Positions 6,074-9,296 of a stretch of DNA of 9,296 bases are shown one piece after another (the first letter of the stretch is position 1; the number at the start of each line of letters is the position of its first letter). Location: positions 1 to 9,296 of the forward strand of contig JANMDV010000043.1 of NCBI GenBank assembly GCA_031376485.1. The letters run 5' to 3'. The notes below the pieces were generated by a model, which was given only the letters and a program-made list of their open reading frames with translations, did no database searches and was not told the origin of the DNA. This DNA comes from CALMEC01 sp031376485 (GTDB lineage: Bacteria; Actinomycetota; Thermoleophilia; Miltoncostaeales; Miltoncostaeaceae). The translations under genes were made by a program, and so were the position numbers.

Positions 6074-6786
6074 AACAGCCCGAGCTGTTGAGGCTCGACG
6101 ACCGGCTCACGGGCAGGTGCGGGTGCGGCCGCGACCCACGCTGAAGGCTCGGCTGCAGGCTCTTCCAGTGGACGATCCGCAACGAACCTGCCGGCAGGCT
6201 CCGCGGCGCCGATCAAGCCGGGGATCCGTGCGAAATCGGCCTCGAGCGTCGCCAACATCGACGGCATGTAGAGCGCTGCAGCGGGGTGGTACAGCGGGTA
6301 GAGCACCAAATCGTGACCCCCGATCGTGATGGGAACCTCGCTGCCGTGGACGCGGCTGATGCCGTCGGACCGGCCCGAGATCAGCTTGGTCGCGAAATTT
6401 CCCAGCGTGCAGATGAGCTTTGGCCGAATCAGCCCGACCTGGCGAAACAGATGCCCCTCGCATGCCTCGATCTCGGCTGCGAGCGGATCGCGGTTTCCGG
6501 GAGGGCGGCACTTGAGGACGTTGGCGACGAACACGTCCGGACGCGTCAAGCCGATTCCGGCCAGGAGTTTGTCCAGCAACTTGCCGGCCGCGCCGACGAA
6601 GGGCATGCCGTTCTTGTCCTCGTGATAGCCAGGGGCTTCGCCGACGAACAGCACGTCGGCATCGGGGTCGCCGCTGCCCACGACCACCTGGGTGCGCGTC
6701 TGATGAAGTGGGCAGCGCACGCAATCGACCACCTCTGCTGCATGATAGTCGGCAAGCGCGGCCGCCCTGGCGGGGGCGTCGTCCAT
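6070..6786 (-). CDS. Family 4 (4Fe-4S) uracil-DNA glycosylase
   Basis: Removes uracil from DNA at the first step of base-excision repair. Motifs, numbered from ATG 6786: C22 and C25 (CVRC), C93 (LKCRPPGNRD) and C109 (EACEGHL) fit the four iron-sulfur ligands of family 4. Active-site motif A is GEAPGYHED at 49-57, followed by PFVGAAGKLLD, and YHPAAALY at 166-173 is the second active-site loop. Residues 195-230 are a Pro/Ala/Glu-rich linker, and the protein ends EPQQLGLF, with a sliding-clamp-binding consensus at the very end. The start is uncertain: ATG 6786 gives 238 residues and the usual N terminus, while GTG at 6855 would add 23 residues of unfamiliar sequence. Neither has a clear ribosome binding site. 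The gene leads the run and overlaps tsaE. A paralogous UDG family is possible but less likely, since all four Cys are present. Confidence 0.93.
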   Translation of the reverse strand: MDDAPARAAALADYHAAEVVDCVRCPLHQTRTQVVVGSGDPDADVLFVGEAPGYHEDKNGMPFVGAAGKLLDKLLAGIGLTRPDVFVANVLKCRPPGNRDPLAAEIEACEGHLFRQVGLIRPKLICTLGNFATKLISGRSDGISRVHGSEVPITIGGHDLVLYPLYHPAAALYMPSMLATLEADFARIPGLIGAAEPAGRFVADRPLEEPAAEPSAWVAAAPAPAREPVVEPQQLGLF

Positions 6787-6792
6787 TGGCTC

Positions 6793-6798
6793 AGCGTA
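6793..6798 (-). promoter_or_regulatory. Possible -10 element for a leaderless udg operon transcript
   Basis: The minus strand reads TACGCT (TANNNT pattern), ending 6 nt before the ATG at 6786. Such a placement is typical of leaderless genes in high-GC Gram-positive bacteria and would explain the missing ribosome binding site. No -35 hexamer is recognisable. The hexamer alone is common by chance, so this is weak. Confidence 0.22.
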
Positions 6799-6889
6799 CC
6801 CCCGCGGGCGGACGCACGCCTCGGGCAGATCGCTGACGCACGGATCGCAGCCCACAGGTGGCGGACGTCACATTGGCGCCGGGGCCCAC

Positions 6890-6919
6890 TTGCGATGCGT
6901 CGCACGACCTGGGTACACT
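6890..6919 (+). promoter_or_regulatory. Sigma-70-like promoter for panCDB
   Basis: TTGCGA (6890-6895) and TACACT (6914-6919) are separated by 18 bp, with each hexamer close to the TTGACA/TATAAT consensus. Initiation would fall near 6926 and leave a leader of about 90-130 nt before panC. A palindrome, TGCGA-TGCG-TCGCA (6891-6904), overlaps the -35 element and could be a repressor site. Confidence 0.5.
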
Positions 6920-6938
6920 CGCTTTGCTCAGAGCGAGT
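6917..6938 (+). other. 7-bp hairpin at the predicted panC transcription start
   Basis: ACTCGCT pairs perfectly with AGCGAGT around an 8-nt loop. It overlaps the end of the -10 element and the predicted start site, so it may be a DNA operator rather than an RNA structure. Confidence 0.4.
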
Positions 6939-6981
6939 CGGCCTGGCATCCCGTCAGGGAGCCGGAGCGGGTTCATTCGGA

Positions 6982-7010
6982 GAGTGGCCGCGCAACCGTC
7001 GCGGAGACTC
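6982..7010 (+). other. Stem with internal loop in the panC leader
   Basis: GAGT pairs with ACTC, then a GG/AG internal loop, then CCGCG pairs with CGCGG around a 7-nt loop. A competing longer pairing joins GGGAG (6957-6961) with CTCCC (7008-7012). It resembles a small leader structure that could affect panC expression. I cannot assign it to a known RNA family by eye. Confidence 0.3.
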
Positions 7011-7053
7011 CCCCGTGCCTGCTCATCCAGATCGGCGAACCAGAGCGGCCGCA

Positions 7054-7938
7054 ATGACCGCCCACACCGCCACCGCGCCCGTCACGCCGACCGTCGTCCG
7101 GAGCGTCGCCGACCTCCGTGACGCTGTGGCGTCGCTGCGCGCAACGGGCAGAGGCGTTGCGCTCGTGCCGACGATGGGCGCGCTTCACGACGGCCACCTG
7201 AGCCTGCTGCGCCGGTCCGGCGAGGACGATCACGCCATCGTCATGAGCCTGTTTGTCAACCCGGCGCAGTTTGCGCCGACCGAGGATCTGACCGCCTATC
7301 CACGTGACGAGAACCGCGACCTGAGCCTGGCCGCCCAGGCCGGCGCGGAGTTGGTGTTCGCCCCCAACGTCGCCGAGATCTACCCGGACGGATTCGGCAC
7401 GACGATCACGGTGGACGGACCGACGCGGACGCTGGAAGGCGCAGCGCGACCTCACCACTTCGCCGGCGTCGCCACAGTTGTCACCAAGCTGCTGATCGCG
7501 GCCCTCCCCGACCGCGTGGTGTTCGGCCAAAAGGACGCGCAGCAGGTCGCCGTCATCCGACGACTGATGCGCGACCTCCACATGGACGACATCGACTTGG
7601 TGGTCTGCCCCATCGTGCGCGAGGCCGACGGCCTGGCGATGAGCAGCCGTAACGCGTATCTGAGCGCCACCGATCGCGCCGCCGCGCTCGCATTGCGCCG
7701 GGCACTCGACACTGCGGTGCATGCGTATACCACCGGTGTCGCCGACCCACGACGCCTCGAGCAGATCGCATGGGACGTCTTGGCGGAGGAGTCGCGATGC
7801 GCACCCGAGTACGCCCGCATCGTCCACCCCGACACGTTCGCGTACGCCCGGGACCTTTGTGGCCCGGCGCTCATGTGCGTCGCAGGTCGCGTTGGTCCCG
7901 CCCGCCTCATCGACAATCAATCCCTCAACCCCGCCTGA
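7054..7938 (+). CDS. panC: Pantothenate synthetase (pantoate--beta-alanine ligase) PanC
   Basis: PanC joins pantoate and beta-alanine with ATP, through a pantoyl-adenylate, to give pantothenate, the vitamin B5 precursor of coenzyme A. The 294 residues show the cytidylyltransferase-like fold. VPTMGALHDGHLSLL at 38-52 contains the HxGH motif (H45, H48). FVNPAQFAPTEDLTAYPRD follows at 67-85, then the pantoate-binding LEGAARPHHFAGVATVVTKL at 127-146. FGQKDAQQ is at 158-165, and MSSRNAYLS at 196-204 is the KMSKS-equivalent loop. The C-terminal dimer domain follows and ends RLIDNQSL. The frame stays open far upstream, antisense to udg, so the start must be chosen. ATG 7054 gives the standard N terminus but has only a poor ribosome binding site; GTG 7015, in frame, has GGAG 8 nt upstream and would add 13 residues. 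It is the first gene of panCDB, 11 bp before panD. Confidence 0.97.
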   Translation: MTAHTATAPVTPTVVRSVADLRDAVASLRATGRGVALVPTMGALHDGHLSLLRRSGEDDHAIVMSLFVNPAQFAPTEDLTAYPRDENRDLSLAAQAGAELVFAPNVAEIYPDGFGTTITVDGPTRTLEGAARPHHFAGVATVVTKLLIAALPDRVVFGQKDAQQVAVIRRLMRDLHMDDIDLVVCPIVREADGLAMSSRNAYLSATDRAAALALRRALDTAVHAYTTGVADPRRLEQIAWDVLAEESRCAPEYARIVHPDTFAYARDLCGPALMCVAGRVGPARLIDNQSLNPA

Positions 7939-7939
7939 C

Positions 7940-7946
7940 GGAGGAG
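7940..7946 (+). promoter_or_regulatory. Ribosome binding site of panD
   Basis: GGAGGAG begins 2 nt after the panC stop, with 3 nt between its end and the ATG at 7950 (5 nt from the GGAGG core). It fixes the panD start at 7950 rather than at the later in-frame ATG (residue 8) or the upstream open frame inside panC. Confidence 0.8.
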
Positions 7947-7949
7947 TCA

Positions 7950-8363
7950 ATGCCGCACCGCACCCGCCGGATGCTGAAGAGCAAGATCCACCGCGCCACG
8001 GTGACCGACGCCAACCTCAACTACGAGGGGAGCATCACGATCGACGTGGATCTCTTGGCACAAGGCGACATCCGACCGTACGAGCAGGTGTTCGTCGTCA
8101 ACATCAACACGGGGGCCAGGTTCGAGACGTACGCGATCGAAGGACCCGCCGGGCAGGGCGACATGTGCCTGAACGGCGCGGCAGCCCGGCTGGCAGAGCC
8201 CGGTGACCTCGTCATCGTCATGACGTACGCCGAGTACACCGACGTGGATCTTGAGGGATACGACCCCATCGTCGTCCATGTCGATGCGCGCAACCGTCCG
8301 ACGAACGCGAACAACTCACCGATCCCTGCCACCGTCCCCGCCGGCTGGGAGGGCATGCAGTGA
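7950..8363 (+). CDS. panD: Aspartate 1-decarboxylase proenzyme PanD (pyruvoyl-dependent)
   Basis: PanD decarboxylates L-aspartate to beta-alanine, the second substrate of PanC. It is made as a proenzyme that cuts itself between Gly27 and Ser28 in the motif NYEGSITID; the new N-terminal serine becomes the pyruvoyl cofactor. Other active-site residues are in place relative to the E. coli enzyme, shifted by three: K12 (SKIHR), R57, Y61 (FETYAIEG) and N75 (CLNGAAAR). The length of 137 residues is normal. The N terminus MPHRTRRMLKSKIHR is a few residues longer than usual but is fixed by the strong ribosome binding site. The C-terminal tail after residue 112 (RNRPTNANNSPIPATVPAGWEGMQ) is Pro/Asn-rich and probably flexible. 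The stop overlaps the panB start. No PanZ-like acetyltransferase is visible nearby. Confidence 0.97.
   Translation: MPHRTRRMLKSKIHRATVTDANLNYEGSITIDVDLLAQGDIRPYEQVFVVNINTGARFETYAIEGPAGQGDMCLNGAAARLAEPGDLVIVMTYAEYTDVDLEGYDPIVVHVDARNRPTNANNSPIPATVPAGWEGMQ
8347..8353 (+). promoter_or_regulatory. Ribosome binding site of panB, inside panD
   Basis: GGGAGGG lies in the last codons of panD. It is 6 nt before the GTG at 8360 and 9 nt before the ATG at 8363, so it serves either start and slightly favours the GTG. Confidence 0.65.
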
Positions 8364-9139
8364 TGACCGCACCCGAGATCCGCGCGACCAAGGGAACGCG
8401 GCGGCTGGCGATGCTGACCGCCTATGACTATCCCACCGCGCTGGCCCTGGACCAGGTCGGTCTGGACCTGATCCTGGTCGGCGACTCGGTCGCGATGGTG
8501 GAGCTGGGATTCCCGACGACGCGCGATGCGACGCTCCAGATGATGGTCCACCACGTACATGCCGTGCGGACGGGGGCGGTCAACACACACATTGTCGGCG
8601 ATCTGCCCGCCGGGAGCTACGACACGCCCGAGCAGGCGGTCGTGTCCGCGAGAATCCTGGTTGCGGCGGGCGCCGACAGTGTCAAGTTAGAAGGCCCGTG
8701 CATCGCCGAAGTCACGGCGATCATCGCGGCCGGAATCGCGGTGATGGGCCATGTGGGCCTCCAACCACAGACCGCAACTGTCTACCGGCGTGAGGGCACC
8801 ACCCCCCGGGAGGCCGACCGCATCGAATGGGAGGCGCGTCTCCTTGCGGACGCCGGCTGCTTCGCCCTGGTCATCGAGGCCGTGCCCACAGAATTGGCGA
8901 CGCGCATCACCGCGTCACTCGAGGTCCCGACCATCGGCATCGCGGCGGGCGCAGAGACCGACGGACAGGTGCTGGTCTCGACCGACCTGGTCGGCCAGCT
9001 CCCCTTCGCCCCCAAGTTCATGACGCCCAAAGCCAACGTGTTCGAGATCGTCAGTCGGGCGGCACGGGAGTACGTCGACGAGGTCCGCAACGGCGCGACA
9101 GTCGCCGCCGCGTCGGACGACTGGCCGACAGTGGCTTAA
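8360..9139 (+). CDS. panB: 3-methyl-2-oxobutanoate hydroxymethyltransferase (ketopantoate hydroxymethyltransferase) PanB
   Basis: PanB makes ketopantoate from 2-oxoisovalerate and 5,10-methylene-tetrahydrofolate, the committed step to pantoate. The 259 residues follow the (beta/alpha)8 family. The N-terminal strand is MLTAYDYPTALALD. Metal ligands are D42 (LVGDSVAM), D81 (VGDLPAGSY) and E111 (VKLEG). GHVGLQPQ lies at 130-137, the catalytic Glu173 in VIEAVP, and TIGIAAGAETDGQVLV at 191-206. Variants from the common consensus are GIAAG for GIGAG and a C terminus ending DDWPTVA in place of the common FP...H.F/Y tail. The core residues are intact. Start: GTG 8360 overlaps the panD stop as GTGA; ATG 8363 is the next codon and equally possible. 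It is the last gene of panCDB, so the cluster covers the pathway except ketopantoate reduction. Confidence 0.96.
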   Translation: MMTAPEIRATKGTRRLAMLTAYDYPTALALDQVGLDLILVGDSVAMVELGFPTTRDATLQMMVHHVHAVRTGAVNTHIVGDLPAGSYDTPEQAVVSARILVAAGADSVKLEGPCIAEVTAIIAAGIAVMGHVGLQPQTATVYRREGTTPREADRIEWEARLLADAGCFALVIEAVPTELATRITASLEVPTIGIAAGAETDGQVLVSTDLVGQLPFAPKFMTPKANVFEIVSRAAREYVDEVRNGATVAAASDDWPTVA

Positions 9140-9194
9140 GGGTCCGCGCAAAACTACTGCACCGTTTGGCGGCTGCAAACCGTCGCGATACGGC

Positions 9195-9240
9195 GTCGCC
9201 GAGATCGCCGTTACCACCAGTAGCGACGAGGCTCGGCGAC
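9195..9240. other. 9-bp perfect inverted repeat downstream of panB
   Basis: GTCGCCGAG (9195-9203) and CTCGGCGAC (9232-9240) are exact reverse complements with 28 bp between. It lies 55 bp past the panB stop. A T-rich run does not follow directly (only GGTTTT at 9253-9258), so it is at best a weak terminator candidate for panCDB. Confidence 0.4.
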
Positions 9241-9263
9241 ACCGTCTCACTCGGTTTTGCTTC

Positions 9264-9293
9264 GGAAATAGCCGTCCTGCGGTTCGTATTTCC
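9264..9293. other. 7-bp inverted repeat near the window end
   Basis: GGAAATA (9264-9270) and TATTTCC (9287-9293) pair perfectly, with an inner CCG/CGG pairing (9272-9274 with 9280-9282). The arms are unusually AT-rich for this window. It may be an operator or part of the terminator region of a gene beyond the edge. Otherwise nothing recognisable lies between 9140 and 9296. Confidence 0.35.
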
Positions 9294-9296
9294 AGC

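Noticed and set aside
6286..7053. 256-residue upstream extension of the panC frame
   Set aside because: It is antisense to udg and shows no domain. PanC's own fold starts around residue 12 from ATG 7054.
6973..7950. 325-residue open frame on the minus strand
   Set aside because: Antisense to panC, with His/Arg/Asp-rich composition and no recognisable motif.
9051..9242. 63-residue minus-strand frame after panB
   Set aside because: It overlaps the panB 3' end by about 90 bp, has no recognisable motif, and is best explained as a shadow.

Overview
This is a high-GC bacterial window that most resembles Actinomycetota. The pointers are GTG starts with GGAGG-type ribosome binding sites, frequent ATGA/GTGA stop-start overlaps, a Rex redox repressor, a family-4 uracil-DNA glycosylase, and tsaE-tsaB-rimI-tsaD in one run. 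A deep-branching class such as Thermoleophilia or Acidimicrobiia is my guess from protein style only; no rRNA or other marker settles it. The content is almost entirely chromosomal housekeeping. I see no CRISPR array, tRNA, rRNA, integrase, transposase or phage gene.

Layout. Positions 1-536 (minus) hold the N-terminal 178 residues of Rex, cut by the window edge. Positions 537-897 hold no convincing gene. They contain a short inverted repeat in front of rex and a tandem repeat of 78-79 bp units arranged as a two-unit, 157-bp higher-order repeat, followed by two hairpins, one of which contains the stop codon of the next gene. From 898 to 6786 there is one tightly packed minus-strand gene run, transcribed udg -> tsaE -> tsaB -> rimI -> tsaD -> secreted subtilase (S8). 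Every junction in it overlaps. From 7054 to 9139 a divergent plus-strand operon, panC-panD-panB, encodes the steps unique to pantothenate synthesis. The 267-bp gap between the two runs carries a good sigma-70-like promoter for panC and several inverted repeats. Positions 9140-9296 hold only inverted repeats.

How the genes work together. TsaD, TsaB and TsaE form the bacterial machinery that transfers the threonylcarbamoyl group to A37 of ANN-decoding tRNAs (t6A). RimI acetylates protein N termini (ribosomal protein S18 in E. coli). The glycosylase in front removes uracil from DNA, and the subtilase behind is exported, so the operon mixes translation, DNA repair and an envelope or extracellular protease. 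PanB makes ketopantoate, PanD makes beta-alanine and PanC condenses beta-alanine with pantoate. No ketopantoate reductase (panE or ilvC) lies in the window.

Most notable points: the alternating tandem repeat upstream of rex; a tsaE frame with no ATG/GTG/TTG early enough to encode the normal N terminus, which suggests a CTG start inside a CTGA overlap; a sliding-clamp-type QLGLF tail on the glycosylase; and a subtilase joined to the t6A genes by a GTGA overlap. I found no clear evidence of an undescribed multi-gene system.
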